This document shows, in pieces, positions 7,343-17,341 of a stretch of DNA of 64,000 nt. The notes under the pieces are model-generated. The model saw only the letters and a program-made list of their open reading frames with translations. It searched no databases and was not told where the DNA came from. The stretch's first letter is position 1; the number at the start of each line of letters is the position of its first letter. The stretch is from Paramagnetospirillum marisnigri (GTDB lineage Bacteria; Pseudomonadota; Alphaproteobacteria; Rhodospirillales; Magnetospirillaceae). Both the position numbers and the translations under genes were made by a program. The DNA is taken from positions 1 through 64,000 of the forward strand of contig NZ_LWQT01000098.1 of the NCBI RefSeq assembly GCF_001650715.1, read 5' to 3'.

Positions 7343-8008
7343 TCAGAATACCGCCGAGATCACCGAGATGGTGGCGGTGATCATGGCGATGATGATACCG
7401 GTCACCGCCGCCGTCTGGCGACCGATGCGATCGGCCTCGACGGCGCGTTCCTCGGTTTCGGTAATGATCTGCCTGATTTCTTCCTCGGCGGCATGGTATT
7501 GCGCCTGGGCGAACTGGAACTCGTGCTCGTCGCGGACCTTTTCGTCGATATTTTCCAGCAGGTTGTAGATTTCGACGATGGAGCCCTTACGCACCAGCTT
7601 GGGAATTTCCTTTTCCAGCTCCTTGCGCTTCTGGCGGCCGTGGAAGGCCGCCACCACCGGCGCCATCACCGCTCCCATCCACCCGGCCAGGCCAGGCAGG
7701 GATTCCGGTCCCAAGCGGTATTGCAGAACCGCGTAGAGGTTGAGCACCGCCAGCATGGCGGCGCCCTGGCTGGAGTCGTTGAGCTGCATCAGGTTGCGGT
7801 CGATATCCGAGCGCATGCGGGCGCCCAGGAAGGCGGCGATGTGACGGTCCATGGGGCCGTGCTTGCTGTCGGAACGCTTGGCCGCGGCATTGCTGAGGGC
7901 GGGCAGCAGTTCCTTGACCTCGACCACATATTCCTCGCCCAGCAGCGAGCTTTGACAGGGCAGCGCGTCGTTCATCTCGTACAGGCAGCGCTCCAGCCCG
8001 AATCCCAT
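7343..8008 (-). CDS. C-terminal half of a split pseudokinase-like membrane protein
   Basis: This frame is the direct continuation of the gene at 8015-9406. Both are in the same frame, and only the amber codon (8015-8017) plus two codons separate them. The ATG at 8008 has no ribosome site, so independent translation is doubtful. The product (221 residues) has a hydrophobic stretch around GPESLPGLAGWMGAVMAPVV, a charged helical part (HGRQKRKELEKEIPKLV, then a long Glu-rich helix) and a terminal membrane segment TGIIIAMITATISVISAVF. It therefore looks like the membrane-anchoring tail of the upstream kinase-like domain. Known function: none. It ends two bases from the convergent histidine kinase gene. 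Confidence 0.7.
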   Translation of the reverse strand: MGFGLERCLYEMNDALPCQSSLLGEEYVVEVKELLPALSNAAAKRSDSKHGPMDRHIAAFLGARMRSDIDRNLMQLNDSSQGAAMLAVLNLYAVLQYRLGPESLPGLAGWMGAVMAPVVAAFHGRQKRKELEKEIPKLVRKGSIVEIYNLLENIDEKVRDEHEFQFAQAQYHAAEEEIRQIITETEERAVEADRIGRQTAAVTGIIIAMITATISVISAVF

Positions 8009-8014
8009 GCCGGT

Positions 8015-9406
8015 CTAGGCGAGATAGGCCCGCAATTCCTTGAAGTTCGACTCCATCAGAGAATTGTCGAGCTGGTAGTCACCCCTGAAGCCGAACCACA
8101 GCTTGGGCACCTCGCGCAGGATGATCTCGGTCAGCAGCCTGGTGTCGCTGCGATTGGCCATCACCGCCGCCAAGGCGGCGCCGAAGCCGTCGGGCATGAA
8201 GTTGAAGCCCTTGTAGCGGATGGGCGCGTGGGGATCGAGAATGATCAGGACCTTGCACAACATCAGGTCGGTGGCGCTTTTCTTGTCGGCACTCTCGTTG
8301 AGCGCCATGCGCACCACCTCGGCGACGACATTGGCCTTGTCCTTGTCCTCCACCGCCCGGCGCAGCCACAGCTCGATCTTGCCTTCCACCACCGGCGGAA
8401 TGGCCTGGTCCCAGTTCTTGGACATGGCCTGCGACAGTTCGCGGCCGTTGAAATACTCCTTGCCCTGGAAGGGGAAACCGCGGCTGGCACGTTTTTCACC
8501 GCGCGGCTGCAGGGGCGACATGCGCCGCCCGCTCATCCACAGGTCCAGGTCCTCCAATTCCCAGCGCTGGGCGGCGTCGTCGCACAACAGGCCGCGCAAC
8601 AGCTCGATCATGGCCAGCGGCAGGCGTTCCTCGCCGATCAGGGTGTTGTAGCTGCCCTGCTGGATCTTGGCCGACAAGATGGCCTCGTCGCTCATCCCGC
8701 CGCAGGGATTGCGCCCCAGCAGCAGCAGCGCCAGGGTGACGCCGAAGGCATAGAAATCGTCGGCGAAGGTGCCCGAGCCGCGCGCGATGGGGGTACACAT
8801 GCCGGATTCGACGGTCTCGAACAGCACCGGCTGATCGAAGGCGGCGGGCGTGGTGGCGCAATCGCCGCAGCCCAGGCGGTCGCCATTGCCACTGATATCA
8901 AACAGGTTGGTGGGGCGGATGGCACGGTGGGTGACACCGCGCGAGGCCATTTCCTTCAGCGCCCCGGTCACGGGCTCGATCACCTTCTTGATGATCTCGT
9001 ATTCGTCGATGCGCTTGAATTCGCTCTTCATGTTGGCCATGAAGCGCCGCCCGCCGGGACGCTCGTAGACCACCGTCATGCACTGGCGTCCAGCGGGCGC
9101 CCAGAACAACGGCCCCCATTCCACCAGTTGCTGCAGGCCGGGGGCGGAGACGCCCTTCAACGCCCGCATGACGGTGACGCGGGGCGGCAGTTCCGGCTTG
9201 CAGATCAGGGCATAAAGGGCGCGGCTGCTGTCACGCTTGTCCTCGGCCACGAAGGCCTCGGCCCCCGGTGTCGACAGGTCGGGCAGCGGCTGGTTCGACC
9301 GGATCATGTAGCGGTCGCGCAGCATGCCGGGCGGGCTCGCGGTCTTTACGACCTCGACCTTTTCCTCGACCTCCTGCTCGACCTCGGCGTGTTCGGCGTC
9401 CGCCAT
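8015..9406 (-). CDS. pseudokinase-like protein, N-terminal half of a gene split by an amber codon
   Basis: The ATG at 9406 follows AAGGGTG. The first 30 residues are acidic. A protein-kinase-like fold follows at about 30-290. It keeps the general layout, including EIIKKVIEPVTGALKEMA and ASRGVTHRAIRPTNLFD, but the HRD catalytic aspartate is replaced (HRAIRPTN) and the DFG site reads GDC, so phosphotransfer is unlikely. The helix DDFYAFGVTLALLLLGRNP is the typical subdomain IX. The C-terminal part (about 310-464) is helical and of unknown type. The stop is a single TAG, after which the frame stays open for 223 more codons (7343-8014). A CAG-to-TAG change would explain it. The original protein was probably about 687 residues. 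Confidence 0.75.
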   Translation of the reverse strand: MADAEHAEVEQEVEEKVEVVKTASPPGMLRDRYMIRSNQPLPDLSTPGAEAFVAEDKRDSSRALYALICKPELPPRVTVMRALKGVSAPGLQQLVEWGPLFWAPAGRQCMTVVYERPGGRRFMANMKSEFKRIDEYEIIKKVIEPVTGALKEMASRGVTHRAIRPTNLFDISGNGDRLGCGDCATTPAAFDQPVLFETVESGMCTPIARGSGTFADDFYAFGVTLALLLLGRNPCGGMSDEAILSAKIQQGSYNTLIGEERLPLAMIELLRGLLCDDAAQRWELEDLDLWMSGRRMSPLQPRGEKRASRGFPFQGKEYFNGRELSQAMSKNWDQAIPPVVEGKIELWLRRAVEDKDKANVVAEVVRMALNESADKKSATDLMLCKVLIILDPHAPIRYKGFNFMPDGFGAALAAVMANRSDTRLLTEIILREVPKLWFGFRGDYQLDNSLMESNFKELRAYLA

Positions 9407-9482
9407 CACCCTTATCCGTTAGCCGGTCAAACCACGGGGGCGACCGCCTCGCCAGTGTAGAGACAGGCGAGCCGCCCGACAA

Positions 9483-10772
<1,290 letters not shown>

Positions 10773-10785
10773 TCTCAACCCCTAC

Positions 10786-11919
10786 CTATTGAACGTCCAA
10801 GAGTCCGTCCGGGCCGAGCACATGCCCACAACCCAGACGCTTCGCCTCACTCATGCCATCGCCGGGCTCCAGCCCCGCCACGGTAATCCATCCCTGTTCC
10901 CGCAGGGCTTTCGCCCGCTGGCGGTCGGTTCCGGCCGGAACCAGGACCCGGGGGCCGGGTTTCGGTCCCGCCAGGGCCGACAGCACCGAATCCATGAACA
11001 GGGTGGCGCCGGTGGCGGGCTCGGTCCCGCCCGCCAGATAGCGCCCGCCCCGGCCCAGTTCCGCACCGATATTACGGGCGAACAGGGTGAATCCGACACC
11101 GGTATGATACTCGAAGCCGCGATTTTCCACCGGATCGACGGTCAGCGTCAGCCCGGGCAGGTCGGCCCGCACCAGTTCCACCACCCGGGCGAGGCGATCG
11201 CGCTCGGCGGCGGCGGCGGGCGGCAGGGCCAGATCCTTCAAGGCGGCAATGGCGCGATCGGCCGGCCCGGCCGCGGCGATCAGCCGGGCCAACAGCGGCG
11301 CGGCGGTGCCCGCCTCGGCCACGGTGGCGGAATCCTTGTGATCCAGCGCCGCGCGCATGCGCTCGGCCAGGGCGCCGGTCAGGCCCAATTCACCGAACAG
11401 CACCGGGATCAGGGTCGGCAACGCCAAATCCACCGACACGCCCGGCACCGCCAGATTGATCAGCGCCTCGGCGGTGAGCACCAGCACCTCGGCATCGGCG
11501 GCGGGTGAATCGCTGCCGATCAGCTCGATCCCGGCCTGACCGAACTGGCGCTCGGGGCGCAACTGGGTGCCCTTGACCCGCAGAACCTGACCGCCATAGG
11601 ACAGGCGCAACGGCCGCGCCACCTGGGCCAGCCTTGTGGTGGCGATGCGGGCCACCTGCGGCGTCATGTCGGCGCGCAGCCCCATCATGCGCTGGCTGAG
11701 AGGGTCCATCACCCGGAAGGTATGGGATGAGGTGGCGGCCCCGGCACCATCCAGCAGGCTTTCCTCGAATTCGATCAGCGGCGGTTTGACCCGCTCATAG
11801 CCATGGGCGGCGAAGCCGTTCATGAGCTGGTTGACCACATTGGCCTCGAAGGCGGCGTCGGGCGGCAGCATGTCGCGCAGGCCGGCGGGAAGCAGGGCGC
11901 GATTGGCGAAATCGGTCAT
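10786..11919 (-). CDS. hisZ: ATP phosphoribosyltransferase regulatory subunit
   Basis: HisZ is a catalytically inactive relative of histidyl-tRNA synthetase that pairs with the short HisG and allows feedback inhibition of histidine synthesis. The ATG at 11919 gives 377 residues beginning MTDFANRALLPAGLRDMLPP. The synthetase-like motif 2 region reads QRMMGLRADMTPQVARI, followed by RLSYGGQVLRVKG and RQFGQAGIELIG. The histidine-binding motif is degenerate (ENRGFEYHTGVGFTLFA), as expected for HisZ, and there is no anticodon-binding domain. The ribosome site is weak. The gene leads the hisZ-purA pair. The partner HisG is not in the window. Confidence 0.93.
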   Translation of the reverse strand: MTDFANRALLPAGLRDMLPPDAAFEANVVNQLMNGFAAHGYERVKPPLIEFEESLLDGAGAATSSHTFRVMDPLSQRMMGLRADMTPQVARIATTRLAQVARPLRLSYGGQVLRVKGTQLRPERQFGQAGIELIGSDSPAADAEVLVLTAEALINLAVPGVSVDLALPTLIPVLFGELGLTGALAERMRAALDHKDSATVAEAGTAAPLLARLIAAAGPADRAIAALKDLALPPAAAAERDRLARVVELVRADLPGLTLTVDPVENRGFEYHTGVGFTLFARNIGAELGRGGRYLAGGTEPATGATLFMDSVLSALAGPKPGPRVLVPAGTDRQRAKALREQGWITVAGLEPGDGMSEAKRLGCGHVLGPDGLLDVQ

Positions 11920-11943
11920 CGGAGATGTCGCAACCTGGAACAA

Positions 11944-11961
11944 GGGCGGCGCCTGCCGCCC
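11944..11961. other. GC-rich hairpin in the hisZ leader
   Basis: GGGCGGC at 11944-11950 pairs perfectly with GCCGCCC at 11955-11961 around GCCT, only 25 bases ahead of the hisZ start. In the message it could slow translation or protect the 5' end. No attenuator peptide rich in histidine was found. Confidence 0.35.
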
Positions 11962-12306
11962 GATGAATCGAGCAACCGCCTAGGTATCGCTTTTAGCGCG
12001 GAACGGCAAACGGAAATGACAGGCAAGCCAGGCAATCGGATGAAGGACCCGATTCCCTCTCCCGCTTGCGGAAGGGAAGAATGCAGAAGTTTCTCCTTTG
12101 CCCGATGCCTCTGGACAGTCGGAAGAATTTGCTGCGGCGCAGCTAATACCCTTGCGTCGCCTCTCTAAACAGAGGGGCTCTATGCCTTCCGATCAACCCA
12201 GAGTACAGTCCTCGTCGTGAAATCATTCCATGGGGCCGCCGGATGCAGGCGCCCGTCCTGACTTCGGTTGATCATGTTCGCCCATGTCTTCGGAAGGAGT
12301 TTCGGA
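11962..12306. other. intergenic stretch with REP-like palindromes
   Basis: No gene was found between hisZ and the gene at 12307. The stretch holds the REP-like hairpin listed separately (12053-12078) and a small hairpin CCTCT/AGAGG at 12160-12175. The promoters of the two divergent genes must lie here, but none stands out. Confidence 0.4.
12053..12078. repeat. REP-like imperfect palindrome
   Basis: TTCCCT 12053-12058 pairs with AGGGAA 12073-12078. Inside this, CCGC 12062-12065 pairs with GCGG 12068-12071 around TT. Sequences of the form CCCTCTCCCGC-TTGC-GGGAGAGGG recur in intergenic DNA of many proteobacteria. Only one copy is visible here, so its repeat nature is inferred from the sequence type. 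Confidence 0.35.
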
Positions 12307-12777
12307 GTGACAACAGCCAATGCCACGGCACCGCGCCGCGCCGCTCGCCCTCAGCCGAGGAAGCCCGCCTCGGAGCCACCGACCAGCAATGTCATACCGC
12401 TGACGCCCTGGAGCGTGCCGCTGCCGCCGCTGGGCGAGGGAGACATGCTCGGCTGCGCCTGCGACATGGTCATTATCGACGGCGACATCGCCAATGCCGT
12501 CATCACCGCCCAATGCGACTACCACAAGGATCTGCTCGATCTCGCCAGCGACACGGTCGCCACCATGCAGGCCGTGATCGACCGGACCATCACCGCCACC
12601 GCATCGTCCGCTTTGCCCGGTGACGACGCCCTGCAACAGGACGGCGCCAAGGTCCTGGGCCAGATGGAGCGCTACGCGGCGGCCAATCTGCGGCTGGCCC
12701 GGCGCCTGTTCGATGCCCAGATGGCGGCGCTGGAAGGCTTGGCGGGGTTGCCGCGCCATTTCCTGCACCTGAACTGA
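12307..12777 (+). CDS. hypothetical helical protein, phasin-like in part
   Basis: The start is the GTG at 12307 (VTTANATAPRRAARPQ), because AAGGAG at 12294-12299 lies seven bases ahead of it. The upstream ATG has no ribosome site. The product has about 156 residues. A proline- and arginine-rich disordered N-terminal third is followed by LGEGDMLGCACDMVIIDGD and then continuous amphipathic helix (LLDLASDTVATMQAVI, later NLRLARRLFDAQMAALEG). Long helices with ARRLFDAQMA recall phasins, the granule-associated proteins, but the match is weak and no PHA genes are near. It is 28 bases ahead of the next gene, so the two likely form a two-gene unit. Confidence 0.65.
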   Translation: MTTANATAPRRAARPQPRKPASEPPTSNVIPLTPWSVPLPPLGEGDMLGCACDMVIIDGDIANAVITAQCDYHKDLLDLASDTVATMQAVIDRTITATASSALPGDDALQQDGAKVLGQMERYAAANLRLARRLFDAQMAALEGLAGLPRHFLHLN

Positions 12778-12805
12778 AACCCAACGGCCGGACAGGAGGG
12801 GGGAG

Positions 12806-13141
12806 ATGCCCGAATTTCAGAGCAACGATGCCCGTAGCGCCATGACGGAACAACGCCTGAAGCGGTGGACACAGGGTCGCGAGCCCATCGGCAGCCCGTC
12901 GCTGTGGCATGTCATCACCCATGCGGTCGAACGGGCGCAAGACCAGGGGTTGGGGGAAGCCCAGCAGTATAACCGTGCCGTCCATGCGGTCATGCGGGTG
13001 GAGCCGTCGCTGACGCTGCTGTCGGCCGCGCGGCTGGTCAATGCCCATCTGGAAACCGTGGACCCGCTGGGACTGCTGGCCCGCTACACCAGCACCGTCG
13101 CACGCGGCACCAAGCCCTTGGACGAGGCAGCCCCGCCCTGA
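12806..13141 (+). CDS. small hypothetical protein, 111 residues
   Basis: A very strong AGGAGGGGGG site precedes the ATG at 12806. The protein is soluble and mostly helical: RLKRWTQGREPIG, then LWHVITHAVERAQDQGL, YNRAVHAVMRVEPSLTL and LLSAARLVNAHLE. The end (ARGTKPLDEAAPP) is probably disordered. There is no cysteine and no membrane segment. I do not recognise it. It follows the gene at 12307-12777 in the same direction and ends 12 bases from the convergent chemoreceptor gene. Confidence 0.7.
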   Translation: MPEFQSNDARSAMTEQRLKRWTQGREPIGSPSLWHVITHAVERAQDQGLGEAQQYNRAVHAVMRVEPSLTLLSAARLVNAHLETVDPLGLLARYTSTVARGTKPLDEAAPP

Positions 13142-13153
13142 GAGGGAGCCGAA

Positions 13154-14548
13154 CTAGAACCGATTGCGATTGCCCAACTGGTCCAGGCTGGCCATCACCC
13201 CCTTGGAGGCTTCGGCCGCTAGGGCGATCGCCGTCAGGGCACCGTCCAGATCGCCAGCCTTGAAGCGGCGGGCCGCCTCGATACCGTGGCGATGGACCTC
13301 GCGATGGGGTTCCTCCAATGCCGCGAAGGCGGGATGACGCAAGATGGTCTGGTCCTGCAAGGTCCCGCACCACTTGCCCAAACGGCACTTGGTATGGTCG
13401 GCCAGGTCGTCGGGATTGAGCACTTCTCGCCCCACCACCATGTCGGCGAGGCGCTTGCGCCACAGCATGTGGTCGGACTTGGCCACATGCAGGGTGAAGT
13501 CCTCGATCTCCAGATCAGCCATGGAATTCAAGGTGGCGACCACCTTTTTCGAGGCCGCATCCATCTCTCCCACCACATCGGTGATGGCAGCCACATTGGC
13601 GGCCGCCAGATTGGCGATGGCGCCGACGCCTTCCGACACGTCCTGCGAGGCGGCGGTCTGCTGGCTGAGAATGCCCGCGATTTCCGCCATCTTGACCGAG
13701 ACTCCCTCCACCTGGGCGGTCAGGTCGCGCATGCCGTCGCTGGTGGCGGTAATGACGTCCTCGCCCGTCCGCACCGCCTCGGCGCCTTGCTGCATGGTGC
13801 GCACGATCTCGTCCATGTCCTGGCGCAGCCCCTCGATGCGGTCACGGATGTCGACCGTGGCCTTGGCGGTCTGATTGGCCAGGGTCTTGACCTCGTTGGC
13901 CACCACGGCGAAGCCCTTGCCCGCCTCACCGGCGCGGGCCGCCTCGATGGTGGCGTTGAGCGCCAGCAGGTTGGTCTGGGACGCAATGTCCTCGATCTGA
14001 TTGACGATATCGCCGATCTGCACCGAGGCCTGGGCAAGGCTGTCCACCTTTGCCGCCGCCATGGTCACCGCCTCGGCGATGGCATGCATGGCCGCAATGG
14101 CCTGGTTGGCCGCCGACTGGCCCTGCTGGGCGACCGAGCGCGCCGACTGTGCCTGCTGCGCGGCGGCATCGGAATTGCGGGCGATTTCACCGACACTGGC
14201 CACCAGTTCCTCGGAGGCGGCGGCGATGGCCTGGGAACGGCGATCAACCTCGTTGACGTCACGCATCATGGAGGCCGCCTTGGTGACCGCCTCGTTGATA
14301 TTGACCGAAAGATCCACATCCAGCCGCAGGGTCTCCCCCGCCTTGGCCTCCAGCAGGGTCGCCAGTTGCTTGACCTTGCGCGAAACCGGACAACTTCCCT
14401 CGGGAACACTGCGGTACTTTCCCGCCAGCAGCAGGTCCAGGGTGGCATCGACTTGCGAGAAAGCAAGCATCTCTTGAGAATTGCTCACGTCTTGCGAGCT
14501 ATCCGGCACAACGGAAGTCTGGGTTCGAGAAGAAAAAAGCCAGGACAT
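13154..14548 (-). CDS. soluble methyl-accepting chemotaxis protein with a CZB zinc-binding domain
   Basis: This chemoreceptor passes signals to CheA/CheW. The ATG at 14548 follows GGGGGTG. There is no membrane segment, so the receptor is cytoplasmic. The N-terminal 60 residues are short and without a recognisable sensor. The signalling coiled coil covers about 90-350, with the highly conserved hairpin tip [20 protein letters not shown] then [15 protein letters not shown]. The C-terminal 110 residues are a chemoreceptor zinc-binding (CZB) domain. Its ligands show as the histidine in [13 protein letters not shown], the cysteine in [10 protein letters not shown] and the histidines in [18 protein letters not shown] domains respond to zinc and to oxidants such as hypochlorite. 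The gene is divergent from the radical SAM gene. Confidence 0.93.
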   Translation of the reverse strand: MSWLFSSRTQTSVVPDSSQDVSNSQEMLAFSQVDATLDLLLAGKYRSVPEGSCPVSRKVKQLATLLEAKAGETLRLDVDLSVNINEAVTKAASMMRDVNEVDRRSQAIAAASEELVASVGEIARNSDAAAQQAQSARSVAQQGQSAANQAIAAMHAIAEAVTMAAAKVDSLAQASVQIGDIVNQIEDIASQTNLLALNATIEAARAGEAGKGFAVVANEVKTLANQTAKATVDIRDRIEGLRQDMDEIVRTMQQGAEAVRTGEDVITATSDGMRDLTAQVEGVSVKMAEIAGILSQQTAASQDVSEGVGAIANLAAANVAAITDVVGEMDAASKKVVATLNSMADLEIEDFTLHVAKSDHMLWRKRLADMVVGREVLNPDDLADHTKCRLGKWCGTLQDQTILRHPAFAALEEPHREVHRHGIEAARRFKAGDLDGALTAIALAAEASKGVMASLDQLGNRNRF

Positions 14549-14858
14549 AACACCCCCATCGGACTTCGCGCATGGCCAGCGCTAATTTTCGGCGGACGAT
14601 ATCAATCAGCCCAACCAGCGTCACCATACAATTGGATGCGCATACCTTTTATATATGGAATTGACTTGACTATTGCTTACAGCAGAGGACACAGCAACTT
14701 TTGATCAAGGAACGACTCCCTGAGTCGTAGATTTGATTGCTCAACATGCCAGGCGATCGGCCGCCCCTGATATCCGTGGCGATTGACCGGCCTTTCGGCC
14801 TCGGCGCACAATGCTCCACGCCCAGGCCGCGAAAGCGGCAAGATTCCGGAGTGCCCGC
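14549..14858. other. divergent intergenic region of about 310 bases
   Basis: This region must carry promoters for the chemoreceptor gene (minus) and the radical SAM gene (plus). It has a central AT-rich part (around 14630-14710) and the perfect dyad at 14712-14728. No further gene was found. Confidence 0.5.
14712..14728. promoter_or_regulatory. perfect inverted repeat between divergent genes
   Basis: ACGACTC at 14712-14718 and GAGTCGT at 14722-14728 pair perfectly around CCT. The position, midway between two divergent genes, fits a regulator binding site. No T-run follows, so a terminator is less likely. Confidence 0.4.
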
Positions 14859-15695
14859 ATGGCCGACGATATTTTCACCCTTCCCTTCGGGATCGAGATG
14901 GATATCGCCCAGTCATGCAACCTCCACTGCCGGTTCTGTTCCCATTACTCCAATTACGGCTTGAAGGGACTGGTGCCGCTGAAGGATTCGGCGCCGTGGC
15001 TGGCGGCCCTGAAGCGCCGGGTGATCCCGAAGCATTTCCAGTTGCTGGGCGGCGAGCCGACCCTGAACCCGGAACTGTGCGACTATATCGTCTTCGTGCG
15101 CGAACTCTGGCCCGAGGTGGACCTGATCGTCGCCAGCAACGGACTGCTGTTGGACCGCCAACCCGATCTGTGGCGGGTGCTGGCCGAGACCGGGGCGAAG
15201 CTGGCCATCAGCCGCCATTCCAGCCTGGATCAGGCCTATCTCGCCAAATTCGAGCCCGCCATGGACAAGGCCCGCGAACAGGCAAGCCGGTTCGGCGTCG
15301 ATCTCACCATCCGCCAGGGCTACGCCGCCTTCGCCCGGACCTATCTGGGCGAGGGTCCAAGCATGCGCCCCTATGCCGAGGGCAATCCGGCGGCGTCATG
15401 GGAGTTGTGCACCAGCAAGTACTGCACCACCCTGTTCCGGGGCCGGTTGTGGAAATGCCCGCCCATCGCCTTCCTGCCGCTGGTCGCCGCCAAGTTCGGC
15501 CTGGACTCGGTGCCGGAATGGCAGCCCTATCTGTCCTATGGCGGTCTCGACGTCATGGCCTCGGCCAGCGATTACGCCGCCTTTCTCAACGCCAATTACG
15601 CGCCTCAATCCATCTGCGGCATGTGCCCCACCCGGTGGGAGATTCACGAGCATGTGGATGTGATGACGGCGCCGCGCTTCCCCGCCGCCCAATGA
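14859..15695 (+). CDS. radical SAM protein
   Basis: The ATG at 14859 (MADDIFTLPFGIEMD) has GGAG about eight bases ahead, giving 278 residues. The [4Fe-4S]-binding motif CNLHCRFC is near residue 21, in the classical CxxxCxxC spacing, and the SAM-binding GGEP follows in FQLLGGEPTLNPEL. The barrel continues with LIVASNGLLLDRQPDLW. A second cysteine cluster lies towards the C terminus (SWELCTSKYCTTLF, RLWKCPP and ICGMC). This is an auxiliary iron-sulfur site like those of SPASM or twitch proteins. Such enzymes modify peptides or small molecules through a 5'-deoxyadenosyl radical. The substrate cannot be told, and no precursor-peptide gene was found next to it. Confidence 0.85.
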   Translation: MADDIFTLPFGIEMDIAQSCNLHCRFCSHYSNYGLKGLVPLKDSAPWLAALKRRVIPKHFQLLGGEPTLNPELCDYIVFVRELWPEVDLIVASNGLLLDRQPDLWRVLAETGAKLAISRHSSLDQAYLAKFEPAMDKAREQASRFGVDLTIRQGYAAFARTYLGEGPSMRPYAEGNPAASWELCTSKYCTTLFRGRLWKCPPIAFLPLVAAKFGLDSVPEWQPYLSYGGLDVMASASDYAAFLNANYAPQSICGMCPTRWEIHEHVDVMTAPRFPAAQ

Positions 15696-15698
15696 AAA

Positions 15699-15726
15699 GC
15701 CCCGCCGGACCATGATCCGGCGGGGC
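15699..15726. terminator. terminator shared by serA and the radical SAM gene
   Basis: GCCCCGCCGGA at 15699-15709 pairs perfectly over 11 bases with TCCGGCGGGGC at 15716-15726 around a six-base loop. On the minus strand it is followed by TTTTCATT, and on the plus strand by CGTTCTTT, so it can serve both convergent genes but suits serA best. Confidence 0.85.
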
Positions 15727-15743
15727 CGTTCTTTGCCGTTGTC

Positions 15744-17321
15744 TTAGAAGCTCAGCGTCTTGGCCTGCACCACCTGCGGCAGCGCCTTGACCTTGTCCAG
15801 CAACTCGGCGGAAACCGGCTGATCCACCTGGGTCAGCAGGATGGCGTCGCCGCCCGCCTCGTTGCGGCCCAGATGGAAGGTGGCGATATTGACGCCGTGC
15901 TGGCCCAGCAGCGAGCCCAGGGCGCCGATGAAGCCCGGCTTGTCCTGGTTGGTGACATAGAGCATGTAGGGGCCCAGTTCGGCCTCGATGGCGATGCCCT
16001 TGATATCGACCAGGCGGGGCTTGTCGCCGCCGAACAGGGTGCCCGCCACCGAGCGCTCGCGCTGGTCGGTCACCACGGTCAGGCGGATCAGGGTGTGGTA
16101 ATCGCCCTCGCTGTCGGTCTTGACCTCGGACACCTTGATGTTGCGTTCCTTGGCCACCACCGGGGCGTTGACCATGTTAACGGCCTCGTTCATGGGCTTC
16201 AGCAGCCCTTCCAGCACGATGGCGGTCAGCGGCTTGGTGTTGAGGCCGCCCACATGGCCGAGATATTCGATCTTCACTTCCTTGATGCCGGTCTCGGTCA
16301 GCTGTCCGGCGAAGCTGCCCAGCTGGTTGGCCAGACGCATATAGGGGCGCAGCTTGGGCGCGTCCTCGGCCGAGACCGAGGGGATGTTCAGCGCATTGGT
16401 GACGGCGCCGGTCAGCAGGTAGTCGGCCATCTGCTCGGCCACCTGCAGGGCGACATTCTCCTGGGCTTCCGAGGTGGAGGCGCCGAGATGGGGGGTGCAC
16501 ACCACCTTCTCGTGGCCGAACAGGATGTTCTCCTTGGCGGGCTCGGTCTTGAACACGTCCAGCGCCGCCCCGGCAACCTGGCCGGAGTCCAGAGCCGCCT
16601 TGAGGTCCTCTTCCACCACCAGACCGCCACGGGCGCAATTGATGATGCGCACGCCCTTCTTCATCTTGGCCATGGCCTTGGCGTCGATGATGTTGCGGGT
16701 GGCGTCGGTCAGCGGCGTGTGCAAGGTGATGAAGTCGGCGCGCGGGAACAACTCGTCCAGCTCGACCTTCTCGACATTCAGCTCCTTGGCGCGCTCATGC
16801 GACAGGAAGGGGTCATAGGCGATGACGCGCATGCGCAAGCCCTGGGCGCGGTCGGCGACGATGGCGCCGATATTGCCGCAGCCGACGATGCCCAGCACCT
16901 TGCCGGTCAGCTCGACGCCCATGAACTTGGACTTCTCCCACTTGCCCGCATGGGTGCTGGCATTGGCCTGGGGAATGTCGCGGGCCAGGGCGAACATCAT
17001 GGCGATGGCGTGTTCGGCGGTGGTGATGGAATTGCCGAAGGGGGTGTTCATCACCACCACGCCACGGCCGGTGGCGGCGGGAACGTCCACATTGTCGACG
17101 CCGATACCGGCGCGGCCGACCACCTTCAGATTGGTGGCGGCGGCCAGTATCTCGGCGGTGACCTTGGTGTTGGAGCGGATGGCGAGCCCGTCATAGCCAC
17201 CGATGATGGCCTTCAATTCGTCGGGGGCGAGGCCGACCTTGACGTCGGTCTCGATGCCGCGATCCTTGAAGATCTGGACGGCGGCGGGGCTCAGCTTGTC
17301 GCTGATCAGAACTTTCGGCAT
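15744..17321 (-). CDS. serA: D-3-phosphoglycerate dehydrogenase
   Basis: SerA oxidises 3-phosphoglycerate to 3-phosphohydroxypyruvate with NAD, the first step of serine synthesis. The ATG at 17321 follows GAGGGAAG. The protein has 525 residues, the long form. The N-terminal substrate domain begins MPKVLISDKLSP. The NAD fold shows LGIVGCGNIGAIVADRAQG. The catalytic arginine is near INCARGGLVVEEDL, and the His region reads CTPHLGASTSEAQENV. The C terminus has an intervening (ASB) domain and an ACT domain (MLYVTNQDKPGFIGALG), which in other family members binds serine. It lies behind serC, with a strong hairpin in between, and ends at a clear terminator. Confidence 0.97.
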   Translation of the reverse strand: MPKVLISDKLSPAAVQIFKDRGIETDVKVGLAPDELKAIIGGYDGLAIRSNTKVTAEILAAATNLKVVGRAGIGVDNVDVPAATGRGVVVMNTPFGNSITTAEHAIAMMFALARDIPQANASTHAGKWEKSKFMGVELTGKVLGIVGCGNIGAIVADRAQGLRMRVIAYDPFLSHERAKELNVEKVELDELFPRADFITLHTPLTDATRNIIDAKAMAKMKKGVRIINCARGGLVVEEDLKAALDSGQVAGAALDVFKTEPAKENILFGHEKVVCTPHLGASTSEAQENVALQVAEQMADYLLTGAVTNALNIPSVSAEDAPKLRPYMRLANQLGSFAGQLTETGIKEVKIEYLGHVGGLNTKPLTAIVLEGLLKPMNEAVNMVNAPVVAKERNIKVSEVKTDSEGDYHTLIRLTVVTDQRERSVAGTLFGGDKPRLVDIKGIAIEAELGPYMLYVTNQDKPGFIGALGSLLGQHGVNIATFHLGRNEAGGDAILLTQVDQPVSAELLDKVKALPQVVQAKTLSF

Positions 17322-17341
17322 GAATCTTCCCTCATGGAGTT

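Noticed and set aside
7343-9406. Two independent genes in place of a split gene
   Set aside because: The second part has no ribosome site, starts inside a domain and is in the same frame only two codons after the stop.
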